NCBI GenBank assembly: GCA_049680625.1
Contig: JBAUID010000011.1
Coordinates: 1-64,000 of the forward strand
Source: JAUIAI01 sp049680625
GTDB lineage: Bacteria > Pseudomonadota > Gammaproteobacteria > Burkholderiales > Burkholderiaceae_E
DNA length: 64,000 nt
Direction of reading: 5' to 3'
The notes beneath the pieces were generated by a model. The model did not search any database, was not told the origin of the DNA, and was given only the letters and a program-made list of their open reading frames with translations. The translations under genes were made by a program, and so were the position numbers. Below are positions 24,841 to 33,697 of this stretch, one piece after another; the first letter of the stretch is position 1, and every line of letters starts with the position of its first letter.

Positions 24841-25713
24841 CTAAAACGCAAACACCAGTGGGGTGAGATCCCCATTGGTTTGCCAGCCAAAGTCCGGTGC
24901 GATTGCCCGCAGGGATTCCCATCGATCCGTACTGTGAGGGTGGCTTGACAGTAATTCGGGTGGCCGCTGGCCGGCACTTACCTTGTCAAACAGGTCAAAC
25001 AAGGCTTTGGCGCCAAGAATATGTCCGTAACTGGCATTAATGGCGGCTGATGCTGTCAAATCAGATTCTCTTTCCTGATCACGCGAGAATTTGAGCAAAC
25101 CAACCTGGATTGTCGTGCCGAGTAATGTCTCTCCGGCTGCGCTGCCAGATGAGCCGACTATTGAACCCATTAATGCCAAAATTGTGAGCCCTTTGCCCAT
25201 TGATACTATCGGATGGCGATGTTTGACGTGGGCAATTTCATGGGCCATTACCATTGCCAGCGCGTCCTCCGATTCAAGTTTGCTGATCAGGCCTTTGTAA
25301 AAAAAGACGTGGCCTCCGAGAGTAGCGAAGGCATTAACAATTTCTTCATCGCTGTAGTGAACGGTAATTGTCATTTCAGGCGGAAGATCCATCCTGGCAC
25401 TGATCCGGTCCGCCAAAGCCTGCAAGGTTTCACGTTGTGCCGATGGCGTGGGTCGCAAGGCATCGATGTGGCTGACCATTGCAATTTCGTAGCGAAAAGG
25501 GATCTTGCTGGCAAAATATCCGGCGGCGAAATGAATCACCGCCAGCATAACAATGCCCACTATCAGCAAGCCGGCGAGCAGCTGAACAAATTCTTTTAGC
25601 GGATGCTCAGCACTGACGTTGACGTCGTGGTTGACTTGAGGGTTGTCAAATTTCATGCAGGGGCTGAATCCACGGTGGGGTTTGGCGTTTGTCTCCCCCC
25701 GGGGAAGGCTCAT
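24841..25713 (-). CDS. M48 family metalloprotease (HtpX-like)
   Basis: A 290-residue membrane-anchored zinc protease: one hydrophobic span at about residues 44-66, the zinc-binding HEIAH at 158-162 within AMVMAHEIAHVKHRHP, and the third ligand Glu in FSRDQERESDLTAS. A substrate-side strand NAFATLGGHVFFYKGL precedes the helix, as in other M48 enzymes. It would cleave misfolded membrane or periplasmic proteins. Its ATG overlaps the stop of the upstream YbjQ gene (ATGA), giving translational coupling and supporting this start over ATG 25656. Confidence 0.9.
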   Translation of the reverse strand: MSLPRGETNAKPHRGFSPCMKFDNPQVNHDVNVSAEHPLKEFVQLLAGLLIVGIVMLAVIHFAAGYFASKIPFRYEIAMVSHIDALRPTPSAQRETLQALADRISARMDLPPEMTITVHYSDEEIVNAFATLGGHVFFYKGLISKLESEDALAMVMAHEIAHVKHRHPIVSMGKGLTILALMGSIVGSSGSAAGETLLGTTIQVGLLKFSRDQERESDLTASAAINASYGHILGAKALFDLFDKVSAGQRPPELLSSHPHSTDRWESLRAIAPDFGWQTNGDLTPLVFAF

Positions 25714-26189
25714 CGATTGGTTACAAGTTTTCCGGGGATGATGGCACTGCCAAAGGCGAATACTTCAATTGAACCGACAGCGTTTCCGCCGCCTTTGGAA
25801 ATTGACGCGGTTTCAAAACGAACATTAAAAACCATTGTGGCACCCAGGTCGGCGGCCTGCTGCTTCATTCTTAGTATTGCTTCGCGGCGGCCACGGTCAA
25901 GCAGCGATTCATACGACTTCAGCCGCCCACCGAATAGCTTTCGTAGTCCGGCGACAAAACGTTTGAAGTAGTCAACCGAAATGACGACATCGCCGCAAAC
26001 CAGATGTCCGCCCCGGGCAGCGAGATTTTCAGGTATCAGTTTTGATTCGAACAACAATACGCTTTTCAGCGTTGACTCGCGTTTGACGATAGACCGGTAA
26101 TGCCGGCGCTCCACCCAGCTACCAAAACCGTAGCCAATCAGAAGCAGCACCAGTGGAACTATCAGGTCGAAGTATTGAAGGTATTGCAT
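25710..26189 (-). CDS. YbjQ/UPF0145 family protein with N-terminal membrane anchor
   Basis: A 159-residue protein: an N-terminal membrane span (LIVPLVLLLIGYGFGSWVE), a charged linker, then a YbjQ (UPF0145, heavy-metal-binding-like) domain recognised by GGRLKSYESLLDRGRREAI, AADLGATMVFNVRFET and VFAFGSAII. YbjQ proteins form pentamers; their role is unsettled. The membrane anchor is unusual, since most members are short soluble proteins like the paralogue just upstream. It overlaps the M48 protease gene by four bases, which suggests a joint membrane-proteostasis function. Confidence 0.85.
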   Translation of the reverse strand: MQYLQYFDLIVPLVLLLIGYGFGSWVERRHYRSIVKRESTLKSVLLFESKLIPENLAARGGHLVCGDVVISVDYFKRFVAGLRKLFGGRLKSYESLLDRGRREAILRMKQQAADLGATMVFNVRFETASISKGGGNAVGSIEVFAFGSAIIPGKLVTNR

Positions 26190-26209
26190 TGGATTGTCCG
26201 GACCCAGCC

Positions 26210-26533
26210 TCAGTAGCGGTCTTCCAGGATCACCGCGCTGCCGTAGGCGAACAATTCTGCGGCACCCTGGGCAACGGACGACGTTGCAAAGCGGATATTC
26301 AGAATTGCATTGGCTCCGAGGCCTTCGGCCTGGGCAATCATCCGCTCGGTGGCTTCCTGGCGTGCCTCGTGCATTAACTCAGTATAGGCTTTGAGTTCAC
26401 CGCCAAAGACATTCTTAAAACCAGCGAGAATGTCTTTGCCTACATGCTTGGCGCGCACCGTACTGCCTTGCACTAAGCCAAGGTGATTGGTGACGCGCTT
26501 ATCCGGCAGGACTTCCAGGTTGCTTAGGAGCAT
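26210..26533 (-). CDS. YbjQ/UPF0145 family protein
   Basis: A 107-residue soluble YbjQ domain with HVGKDILAGFKNVFGGELKAY, LMHEARQEATERM, AEGLGANAILNIRFATS and LFAYGSAVIL, essentially the whole family consensus at the usual length. It precedes the membrane-anchored paralogue by 20 bases on the same strand, and the M48 protease follows that. The three genes look like one operon. Biochemical role unknown. Confidence 0.92.
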   Translation of the reverse strand: MLLSNLEVLPDKRVTNHLGLVQGSTVRAKHVGKDILAGFKNVFGGELKAYTELMHEARQEATERMIAQAEGLGANAILNIRFATSSVAQGAAELFAYGSAVILEDRY

Positions 26534-26620
26534 AGATAGGTTCGCGTAGAAGCCAAAGACAGCATAGTTTGCCCTTGAATCGGCTCCCGCTTGCGGCGGT
26601 GTTGTGCCGGGACGCCGTTT

Positions 26621-27475
26621 TTATTGTTGCAATACGGAATGAACCCGCATTTTCCGACAGCGAGCGGACAGAGCCGAGTCGGCGGCATTACGCGTAGTCA
26701 GCAGATCGACTTGCCAGCTCCACTCGGTGAAATCCAGTTGCCCGGCGCCATCGAGTTGGACAATTGCACTGGAGCGGGTTCCGTAGGCCTGGTTGTCAGC
26801 GCCAACCGTGCGGATAAACGCCGGCGCCAGATCTTGCTCTCGGGTCAGGCCAATTCCGGTGTCGGGCAACAAGTGGTCTGAGGCAATTGAGCGGTCAGTC
26901 AGGGCATCAAGCAAGTGCTGATCGCGTTGCCGGCCCGGTAATCCCAGCGCCGCGGACAATGTCTGTTTCAGGCGCTGGCTTTTTGGCCAAGGATCGTCGA
27001 GCAGTCCGTTGCTGAGCCCGTAAACACCATGCTGCAATGCCCGTACCGGTTGTGGCGCCCGGTTGCTGAGATACCAGGCCTGTAGCCCGGTGGTGCGCCC
27101 GGTTGCCCGATCGGGGGTCCAGTCGAAAACCAACAGGTTGTAGCCGGCGTAGCGGGTTCCGGATGTACTGAATGCGTCGATGATCTCTTGCACGGGTTGG
27201 TTTTTGCGGACAGCTGCCAGCACGAGTTCGCCACGCGAGGGGCTGTCCGCAGGCGGGTGCCCGGGTTCACGATAATTGGTCAGGGTGGCCAGCCGTCCCT
27301 GCTGATTCACTGCCAGCCAGGTGCCGCCTGCGAGACCGTCTCGCCCGGCAAATATGCCACTTTCCTGTTGCCACCAGTGGGCTGCGACAGTTGGTCTGGC
27401 GTAGTACTCATCACGGTTGGCCGCCAGTACAAAACTGCCCGCGGTCGTGTCCAGAGCAAACGTGATCAAACACAT
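26621..27475 (-). CDS. NRDE family protein (TANGO2-like)
   Basis: A 284-residue protein starting MCLITFALD, with the eponymous AANRDEYYARPTVAAHWW and AGRDGLAGGTWLAVNQQGRLATLTNYRE close behind. The family includes TANGO2, linked in eukaryotes to haem and lipid handling; the invariant Cys2 and NRDE suggest an N-terminal-nucleophile-hydrolase-like fold. No signal peptide, so cytoplasmic. It lies six bases downstream of the ygfZ stop, so the two form an operon. Exact role in bacteria is unclear. Confidence 0.9.
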   Translation of the reverse strand: MCLITFALDTTAGSFVLAANRDEYYARPTVAAHWWQQESGIFAGRDGLAGGTWLAVNQQGRLATLTNYREPGHPPADSPSRGELVLAAVRKNQPVQEIIDAFSTSGTRYAGYNLLVFDWTPDRATGRTTGLQAWYLSNRAPQPVRALQHGVYGLSNGLLDDPWPKSQRLKQTLSAALGLPGRQRDQHLLDALTDRSIASDHLLPDTGIGLTREQDLAPAFIRTVGADNQAYGTRSSAIVQLDGAGQLDFTEWSWQVDLLTTRNAADSALSARCRKMRVHSVLQQ

Positions 27476-27481
27476 CAGAAG

Positions 27482-28627
27482 TCAAACCGGGCGAACAAAG
27501 GGTTTGGGCTCGGGAATCTCATACGGCAGGCCAATAACCGCGAGTGGCATGCCACCGGTCATCGCGCTGCTGCCATGCTCAACCTGCGACTCAAACAGCA
27601 CGACGCTGGTATCGTTTGCGGCCACCGCCTCAGATGGGCCACTGGCCACGACGGTACCGATGGATCTGGCATTTTCGTCGGTAACTTCATCGCCTGGCCC
27701 GGGGACCGCGGTGGAAGTTGCCAGGAACATACGCCGCTTCATCTTGCCCAGGTATTGGCTTCTGGCCACCACTTCCTGCCCTGTGTAGCAACCTTTGTCA
27801 AAATCGACCCCGCCGATAATTTCGTAGTTAATCATCTGCGGAACAAAGGCTTCCCGAATCGCCGGGGTTATATGTGCAACCCCACTGATGATTTCGCTCG
27901 CCCGCCACCAGCTCGACGGGCGTTGCACCAGTGACTCGCTTAACTGGTTCCAGGTTTCGGCCAGCAAATCCACGCCGGCAGCGACCAGGTAACGAGGGGC
28001 GGTGGCACCGCTGATAACAACGTCTTCGAGGCGGATGACTATTCGGCTGCTACCACTGGTGAACAAGATATCCGGTGGTTGCAGACCGGCTTTTTCCAGA
28101 CTGGCGGCTGCTGACGCACCCTGGACACCGATAAGCAAGTGCCCGTTTGACAAGTCTTCGACCTTGGCTTTAGCGCGCAACACGTACATTGTCAGCCGTT
28201 TACTGGTCGACGCGGCCAGCTCCCGGCTGATCAGCAACTGATAGGCGTCTGCCTGATTGGTTTCGCGGATAACCAAAAAGCTCGCCAGCAGTCGGCCCTT
28301 GGGGCTGCACAAACCGCTCCACTGGCATTGGCCCTGGGCCAGGTGCTCAACATCATTGGTCAACTGGCCCTGAAGGAAGATGGCCGCGTCTGGTCCGTGC
28401 ACCCGAATCAGGCTCAGTGCCGGTACCGCAGCCAGGTAATCGGGTGACCACGGGGCTGGATCGGCGCTCAGCGGTGTGGCCTGCGGGCCATGAGGGTCGA
28501 CGCTTAACCGATTCTGGCAGGCTGCCAGCAGCGGGGCGAGGTAATTATTGTTGTCTGTATTGTCTGTATTGCCCGCATTTCCGGTATTTCCGCTCTGAGG
28601 GGCACTATTTGTATTGACCTCGGTCAT
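27482..28627 (-). CDS. ygfZ: Folate-binding tRNA-modification/Fe-S protein YgfZ
   Basis: A 381-residue GcvT-fold protein. The signature KGCYTGQEVVARSQYLGK (about residue 276), with the conserved Cys, identifies YgfZ/IBA57, a folate-dependent helper in iron-sulfur cluster maturation (for example of MiaB). The N-terminal 30 residues are an Asn/Thr/Gly-rich tail (GNTGNAGNTDNTDNN) encoded by a degenerate 9-bp repeat, and the globular domain starts near SPDYLAAVPALSLI. It is read divergently from mltG. Internal starts after the tail cannot be excluded. Confidence 0.92.
   Translation of the reverse strand: MTEVNTNSAPQSGNTGNAGNTDNTDNNNYLAPLLAACQNRLSVDPHGPQATPLSADPAPWSPDYLAAVPALSLIRVHGPDAAIFLQGQLTNDVEHLAQGQCQWSGLCSPKGRLLASFLVIRETNQADAYQLLISRELAASTSKRLTMYVLRAKAKVEDLSNGHLLIGVQGASAAASLEKAGLQPPDILFTSGSSRIVIRLEDVVISGATAPRYLVAAGVDLLAETWNQLSESLVQRPSSWWRASEIISGVAHITPAIREAFVPQMINYEIIGGVDFDKGCYTGQEVVARSQYLGKMKRRMFLATSTAVPGPGDEVTDENARSIGTVVASGPSEAVAANDTSVVLFESQVEHGSSAMTGGMPLAVIGLPYEIPEPKPFVRPV
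28552..28587 (-). repeat. Degenerate 9-bp repeat encoding Asn-Thr-x tail of YgfZ
   Basis: Two exact TGTCTGTAT units followed by TGCCCGCAT and TTCCGGTAT on the top strand; read leftward they give Asn-x-x triplets near the protein start. Length change would be in frame. Confidence 0.75.
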
Positions 28628-28846
28628 GGCTTTCCATTAATTAAAATTTGGTTGGAGCGTGGGTCTGATCACGGCGGCCGTCCCAGGCATTGCCGGGCAG
28701 CGGGTACAGCAAATTCAGCGGTTAAGATACCGGACTTATTATACGAAGCGGGCTTAACCGGGCGTGCAAAGCCCGTGGGAATTCAGGATTTGACATCGGG
28801 AACGCCTCTGTTGTCCTTAAAGAAAACCCAACCTGCGCATTGATGC

Positions 28847-29845
28847 ATGAAAAAGCTAGCAACCCTCTTATTTGTGATCGCAATTGTTGCTGCCGGTGCA
28901 GTCGGCTGGGCAAACCACCGGTACCACCAGGAGCCACTTCGATTTGACAAGGCGCCAGTTCGGGTCGAAATTCGTCGCGGCGATAATCTGCGCCAGGTGG
29001 CCAGCCGGCTAAGTGATTCGGGGATTCACGTCTCGGGCCTCACCATGTCACTGATCGGGCGTTATCGACCGGATGCGAGTCGAATTCAGGCCGGTACCTA
29101 CTTACTGAGCCCGCCAATGACACTGGAGACTCTGGTTGACAAAATGGTTGGCGGGGAGGTCATGGCAACCGAGGTACGCTTTATTGAAGGCTGGCGGTTC
29201 GCGCAAATGCGCGATGCCATCCGCGCCAATCCGGATATCAAAATTGTTGCCTCTGATTTGCCTGAAAGTGAGTTGATGGCCCGACTAGGGTCCGAACGCA
29301 AAAAGGCTGAAGGCTTGTTTTTTCCAAGTACTTACAAGGCCGGTGTTGGTGCCACCGACCTTGATATTTACCGCCAGGCCTACGAAAAAATGCAATCGGT
29401 TCTCATGGATGCCTGGAAAGGTCGTGAAGAGAACCTGCCCCTGGAGACACCGTACGATGCCTTACGGCTTGCTTCGATAGTCGAAAAAGAAACCGGTATA
29501 GAAGAAGACCGCGACATCATTGCAGGTGTGTTTATTAATCGTCTGCGCCTGAACATGATGTTGCAGTCCGATCCCACTACCATCTACGGCCTGGGTGACG
29601 AATTTGACGGTGATCTCAAACGACGCCACCTGCGTACCGATACCCCGTACAACACTTATACCCGTAAAGGCCTGACCCCAACCCCGATTGCCATGCCTTC
29701 GCGGGCGTCGATTCAGGCGGTTTTACATCCGGCAAAGACCAAAGCACTGTACTTCGTCGCCCGCGGTGATGGTTCAAGCGAGTTCTCAGAAACGCTTAAA
29801 CAGCATCAGCGTGCGGTGCGCAAATACCAGTTGGGTCAAAAGTGA
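28847..29845 (+). CDS. mltG: Endolytic murein transglycosylase MltG
   Basis: A 332-residue YceG-family enzyme that cuts nascent peptidoglycan and so sets glycan-strand length. N-terminal membrane anchor LATLLFVIAIVAAGAVGW, a LysM-like segment (VRVEIRRGDNLRQVASRLS), then the catalytic domain with IVEKETGIEEDRDIIAGVF (catalytic Glu) and LQSDPTTIYGLG, and the terminal PTPIAMPSRASIQAVLHP. The stop overlaps the tmk start (GTGA), as in the mltG-tmk-holB operons of gammaproteobacteria. Divergent from ygfZ; pabC and fabF, usual upstream neighbours, are absent here. Confidence 0.95.
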   Translation: MKKLATLLFVIAIVAAGAVGWANHRYHQEPLRFDKAPVRVEIRRGDNLRQVASRLSDSGIHVSGLTMSLIGRYRPDASRIQAGTYLLSPPMTLETLVDKMVGGEVMATEVRFIEGWRFAQMRDAIRANPDIKIVASDLPESELMARLGSERKKAEGLFFPSTYKAGVGATDLDIYRQAYEKMQSVLMDAWKGREENLPLETPYDALRLASIVEKETGIEEDRDIIAGVFINRLRLNMMLQSDPTTIYGLGDEFDGDLKRRHLRTDTPYNTYTRKGLTPTPIAMPSRASIQAVLHPAKTKALYFVARGDGSSEFSETLKQHQRAVRKYQLGQK

Positions 29846-30468
29846 GAAACGGTCAGTTCATTACTTTTGAAGGGATTGATGGCGCCGGTAAGAGTAGTCA
29901 TATCGACTGGCTTTCTGAAGCCATCCAACGCGCCGGCCATAAGGTGGTTGTGACCCGCGAGCCCGGCGGAACACCGTTGGCAGAAACCCTGCGAGATCTC
30001 GTATTAAGCCAGGCAATGCCCGAAATGTCAGAATTACTTCTGATGTTTGCGGCCCGTGCAGACCATGTTGAAACCGTCATTAAGCCAGCACTGGCAGCGG
30101 GTCGGTGGGTACTGTGTGATCGTTTTGTCGACTCGAGCTTTGCCTATCAGGGCGGCGGCAGGGGCATGTCGGTCAGCATCCTTGAAACGCTTGAGCAATG
30201 GGTTAGCAGTGACTGTCATCCCGTACGCACTTACTGGTTTGATCTCGAGCCTGTCGAGGCGCAGCGACGGCGAGAGGCCGCCCGGGTTGCCGACCGCTTC
30301 GAAGCCCAGGACGCGGCATTTTTTGAGCGTGTCCGCAATGCCTACTGTGAGCGTCAGGCCGGTGACTCGGCCCGTATCCGGGTAATTGACAGCGCGCGAT
30401 CGATTGACGCGATTCGCGCTGAACTCAGTGCTGATCTGAATTCCCTGCCTGGCTTCGACCGTGGGTGA
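29842..30468 (+). CDS. tmk: Thymidylate kinase
   Basis: A 208-residue kinase converting dTMP to dTDP. P-loop FEGIDGAGKSSHID (residues 8-21), the DR(Y/F) motif DRFVDSSFAYQGGGRG that positions dTMP, and a LID segment in ARVADRFEAQDAAFF. Length is standard. The start is GTG overlapping the mltG stop. The C-terminus overlaps holB by eight bases, so the three genes are translated as a coupled unit. Confidence 0.96.
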   Translation: MRNGQFITFEGIDGAGKSSHIDWLSEAIQRAGHKVVVTREPGGTPLAETLRDLVLSQAMPEMSELLLMFAARADHVETVIKPALAAGRWVLCDRFVDSSFAYQGGGRGMSVSILETLEQWVSSDCHPVRTYWFDLEPVEAQRRREAARVADRFEAQDAAFFERVRNAYCERQAGDSARIRVIDSARSIDAIRAELSADLNSLPGFDRG

Positions 30469-31495
30469 GAGGTCCTCAGCCACGCTTTTGCTTCCGTGGC
30501 TTGAAGGCCCGCTAACCGAATTGCTCACCGGGCGCGACCGCTTACATCACGCCTTGCTGTTACACGGGCCGGCCGGCATCGGTAAACAACAGTTTGCCTT
30601 GAGCCTGAGCGCATCACTGCTGTGTGAGAAGAGTGATCGTGCGGGTTTGCTCGCCTGCGGTGCCTGCCCGGCCTGCCACTGGATGTCAGAGGGTTCTCAT
30701 CCGGACTTCCGGTTTGTCCGGCCCGAAGCACATGACCCCGATTTTGTTCCGGCCCGAAGCCGCAAGCCGTCCAGCGACATCAAGATTGATCAGATTCGGG
30801 CGCTGTCCTCATTTCTGTCGGTAGGCTCACACCGGGACGGCTGGCGCGTGGTGTTGATTCACCCTGCGCAAGCAATGAATTTTGTTACGGCTAACGGTTT
30901 GTTGAAAACTCTGGAAGAGCCCGGCGCGAATACCTTGATTATTCTTGTCAGCAGTCAGCCAAACCGCCTGACTCCAACAGTCCGCTCCCGGTGCCGGCAA
31001 ATCCGCTTGCCCGCGCCGGATACAGACCAGGCCGTAAGTTGGTTGCTCGCAAACGGGATGACGGATGAATCATCCGCCCGTGGCGCCCTTGCCGCGACTG
31101 GGGCGCCGCTTAGTGCTCTTGACTTCGCTGACCCGGCTGTGGCGACCGCTCATCAGGCAATTCTGGAGACCGTGTCCGCCCTGCCTGACACTGCTGAACT
31201 AAGGGCAGTAGAAGCACTTGACCGGCATGAGCCGATTCGGTGGGCAAGTGTCCTGCAGCGTTGGATCAGTGATCTGGCCAGGGTTAGCGCGGGCGCCGCC
31301 CCACACTATTTCCCGGCTTTTGCGGACCGCCTTTTACAGTTGTCCGCACGAACCCGTCTCGATCACCTGACCCGCTTGCAGACCCGCCTGCTGGATTTAA
31401 ACGCACGTATCGACCATCCGCTGAATGCCCGCATGATTTGTGAATCCACGATCCTGGCTTATTGCCAGGTATTTGAACGCAGCGGGAGAATTTGA
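30461..31495 (+). CDS. holB: DNA polymerase III subunit delta'
   Basis: A 344-residue clamp-loader subunit. The AAA+ core has a degenerate P-loop LLHGPAGIGKQQFAL near residue 25, a four-Cys zinc module (CEKS then CGACPACHW), LLKTLEEPGANTLIILVSS with sensor 1, and RSRCRQIRLP (SRC motif). The delta' C-terminal collar domain follows. Starts at GTG overlapping tmk; the stop shares bases with the PilZ gene start. Confidence 0.94.
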   Translation: MGERSSATLLLPWLEGPLTELLTGRDRLHHALLLHGPAGIGKQQFALSLSASLLCEKSDRAGLLACGACPACHWMSEGSHPDFRFVRPEAHDPDFVPARSRKPSSDIKIDQIRALSSFLSVGSHRDGWRVVLIHPAQAMNFVTANGLLKTLEEPGANTLIILVSSQPNRLTPTVRSRCRQIRLPAPDTDQAVSWLLANGMTDESSARGALAATGAPLSALDFADPAVATAHQAILETVSALPDTAELRAVEALDRHEPIRWASVLQRWISDLARVSAGAAPHYFPAFADRLLQLSARTRLDHLTRLQTRLLDLNARIDHPLNARMICESTILAYCQVFERSGRI

Positions 31496-31905
31496 TGAGC
31501 ACAGTAGCAGCGACGGAACAAAATGCGGCCCCGGCAGCCGAAGCGGAAGAAGTGGCACCCCGTACCACCTCCCGTCCGGGTGTGATCCAGTTATCGATAA
31601 AAGAAAAACCTGCTCTGATTGCGGCTTACATGCCTTTCGTTAAAGGCGGTGGTTTGTTTGTACCAACCGTTCGCTCCGCGAGTCTCGGTGATCCGATTTA
31701 CCTGGTCCTGACCCTGATGGATGATCCGAACAAGCTGGCCATAACCGGCAAAGTGATATGGATTACCCCTCCTGGTGTACCGGGTCGTCAGCAAGGGATT
31801 GGCATTCAGTTTGCTGATGATGAAACCGGTGAGCAGGCGCGCTCGAAGATTGAGACCCTGGTCGGCGGCAGTCTTGGCCCTGGCCGGACGACCCACACGG
31901 TATAG
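31495..31905 (+). CDS. pilZ: PilZ domain protein, type IV pilus assembly type
   Basis: A 136-residue protein with an Ala/Glu-rich N-tail, then IQLSIKEKPALIAAYMPFVKG and GGLFVPT, a six-strand barrel, and GKVIWITPPGVPGRQQGIGIQF. This is the PilZ of type IV pilus biogenesis, which lacks the RxxxR and DxSxxG c-di-GMP motifs; none is seen here. The ATG at 31495 overlaps the holB stop (TGATG) and has GGGAG seven bases upstream, so the TTG one codon earlier is rejected. Gene order holB-pilZ-tatD is conserved in gammaproteobacteria. Confidence 0.92.
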   Translation: MSTVAATEQNAAPAAEAEEVAPRTTSRPGVIQLSIKEKPALIAAYMPFVKGGGLFVPTVRSASLGDPIYLVLTLMDDPNKLAITGKVIWITPPGVPGRQQGIGIQFADDETGEQARSKIETLVGGSLGPGRTTHTV

Positions 31906-32133
31906 CTATATCACCTCCCGCTCTTGGGGAGTGCTGCCCGAGAGGTGCTACATCTGATGTATTTGTGTTGATTAGAACCATCTGTACAGCGCAGCTTTTG
32001 CCAGGGGTTTGTGGTCCCGGATACAATAACTAGTCTCGCACAGGCGACCCAGGCCGTTGTGGGATCGCTTGTTCGCTGGCGGCAATTGCCGTGATTGCCT
32101 GAAAATAAAAAACCGGGATGTTGGTTTATTCCG

Positions 32134-32922
32134 ATGTTTGTTGATTCCCATTGTCATCTTGATTTCCCTGACCTCAGCGGAAATTTAGCTCCGATTCTTG
32201 ATCGCATGTCCGACAATCAGGTACAGGCTGCGCTATGCGTTTCTGTCACGCTGGACGATTTTCCGCGAGTGCTGGCCCTGGCCGAGGCTTATTCACACTT
32301 ATGGGCCAGCGTCGGGGTGCACCCCGATTATCCTGATACAACCGAACCAGAAGTTTCGCAACTCATCGAGCTGGCGAACAACCCGCGTATCGTGGCAATT
32401 GGTGAGACTGGCCTGGATTACTTTCGGGCCACCGGAGACCTGGAGTGGCAGCGCGAGCGGTTTCGCGTCCATATCAGGGCGGCGTGTGCCACCGGTCTGC
32501 CACTTATTATCCATACCCGGGCTGCTGCTGCCGATACGCTGGCCATCATGCACGCAGAAAATGCTGATCAATCCGCAGGGGTTATGCATTGTTTTACCGA
32601 AACCTGGGACACGGCAAAAGCAGCGATGGATTTAGGTTTTTATATTTCATTTTCAGGAATTGTCACGTTTAAAAGCGCGGTCGACCTACGAGAGGTGGCT
32701 CTGAAAGTGCCGCTCGACCGAATGCTCATCGAGACCGATTCGCCGTATCTTGCGCCTGTGCCTTTTCGGGGTAAAACCAATGAGCCCGGATACGTGCGAC
32801 ATGTGGCAGAAAAAATTGCAGACATCCGGGGCGAGTCGGTCGACACCATAGCCCGGTACACAACGGATAATTTTTACCGGTTGTTCGGACGAGCCAAGCG
32901 GCCCACAAGTCGCACAACTTAG
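32134..32922 (+). CDS. tatD: TatD family metal-dependent hydrolase
   Basis: A 262-residue TIM-barrel hydrolase with the full metal-site set: DSHCHLD at the N-terminus (HxH), GETGLDYF (Glu), LIIHTRAA (His), GVMHCFTE (His) and IETDSPYLAPVPFRGKTNEP (Asp). TatD proteins are 3'-5' DNA exonucleases or deoxyribonucleases; the gene next to holB-pilZ is usually the YcfH paralogue. The open frame starts at 32095, but MFVDSHCHLDF at ATG 32134 is the family N-terminus. The preceding 228-base gap holds no recognised gene. Confidence 0.94.
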   Translation: MFVDSHCHLDFPDLSGNLAPILDRMSDNQVQAALCVSVTLDDFPRVLALAEAYSHLWASVGVHPDYPDTTEPEVSQLIELANNPRIVAIGETGLDYFRATGDLEWQRERFRVHIRAACATGLPLIIHTRAAAADTLAIMHAENADQSAGVMHCFTETWDTAKAAMDLGFYISFSGIVTFKSAVDLREVALKVPLDRMLIETDSPYLAPVPFRGKTNEPGYVRHVAEKIADIRGESVDTIARYTTDNFYRLFGRAKRPTSRTT

Positions 32923-32961
32923 TCAAAGCTGAATTCACCAAAAAGATAAAGGACTGTTGAG

Positions 32962-33660
32962 ATGATCACCAGAGTAACCAAGCCGTTACTGCAACTTGCT
33001 TTCCTTGCCATGATGGTCGCCGCTGGTGGCGCAAGTGCCAATGACGGGGCAAAAGGACAGCCCGGCAAAGACGATCCAAGAATTCAGCTGCTCGAGGCAG
33101 TGCTGGCCGATGATGGCGATGCTGTTCAAGACCTCCTGGTACAAGGTGTTAATCCCAACATCAAAGAAGTGGATCGTGGTCCGGCGGTTGTCATGGCTGC
33201 GACCGTCAGGTCTTACAGAGCGCTTGGCCAGTTGCTGGCCGCTCCAGCTACCGATATCGAGGCGACCAATAACAAAGGTGAAACCGCTCTGGTGGTTGTT
33301 GCCGGCCAGGGTAACCTGGCGGCTGCAAAGTCCCTGATTCAGCGCGGGGCAAAAATCAATCGGGAAGGCTGGACCCCGCTGCACGCAGCCGCGCGAAGCG
33401 GGCAGGCAAATATTGTCAATCTCTTGATCCAGTCCGGGGCTCACCTGAATGCAAAGGCGAAAGACGGTAGTACGCCAATGATTCTGGCTGCTCGCTTTGG
33501 ACATTTCAGCGCATACGAACACATCGTGCGAGCCGGTGCCGACCCAAGGCCGGTTAACAAAGACAATTACTCAGCAGCCGACTATCTGAGCGCACGTGGC
33601 GATACTGTCCGCGCCAGTTTGCTGCGGGACTACGTAAAGAAGTACAAAGCTGTTAAGTAG
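32962..33660 (+). CDS. Exported ankyrin-repeat protein
   Basis: A 232-residue protein with a signal peptide (LLQLAFLAMMVAAGGASA) and four to five ankyrin repeats from about residue 40. The clearest are NNKGETALVVVAGQGNLAAAK, GWTPLHAAARSGQANIVNLL and DGSTPMILAARFGHFSAYEH. Ankyrin arrays bind protein partners; in the periplasm they are often scaffolds or inhibitors, for example next to catalases or beta-lactamases. Here the neighbours are tatD and the MacA-like adaptor, and no partner is obvious. Confidence 0.9.
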   Translation: MITRVTKPLLQLAFLAMMVAAGGASANDGAKGQPGKDDPRIQLLEAVLADDGDAVQDLLVQGVNPNIKEVDRGPAVVMAATVRSYRALGQLLAAPATDIEATNNKGETALVVVAGQGNLAAAKSLIQRGAKINREGWTPLHAAARSGQANIVNLLIQSGAHLNAKAKDGSTPMILAARFGHFSAYEHIVRAGADPRPVNKDNYSAADYLSARGDTVRASLLRDYVKKYKAVK

Positions 33661-33697
33661 ATGCTGACAAAGCTGAAGCCAGTGGTAATCTATCTCC

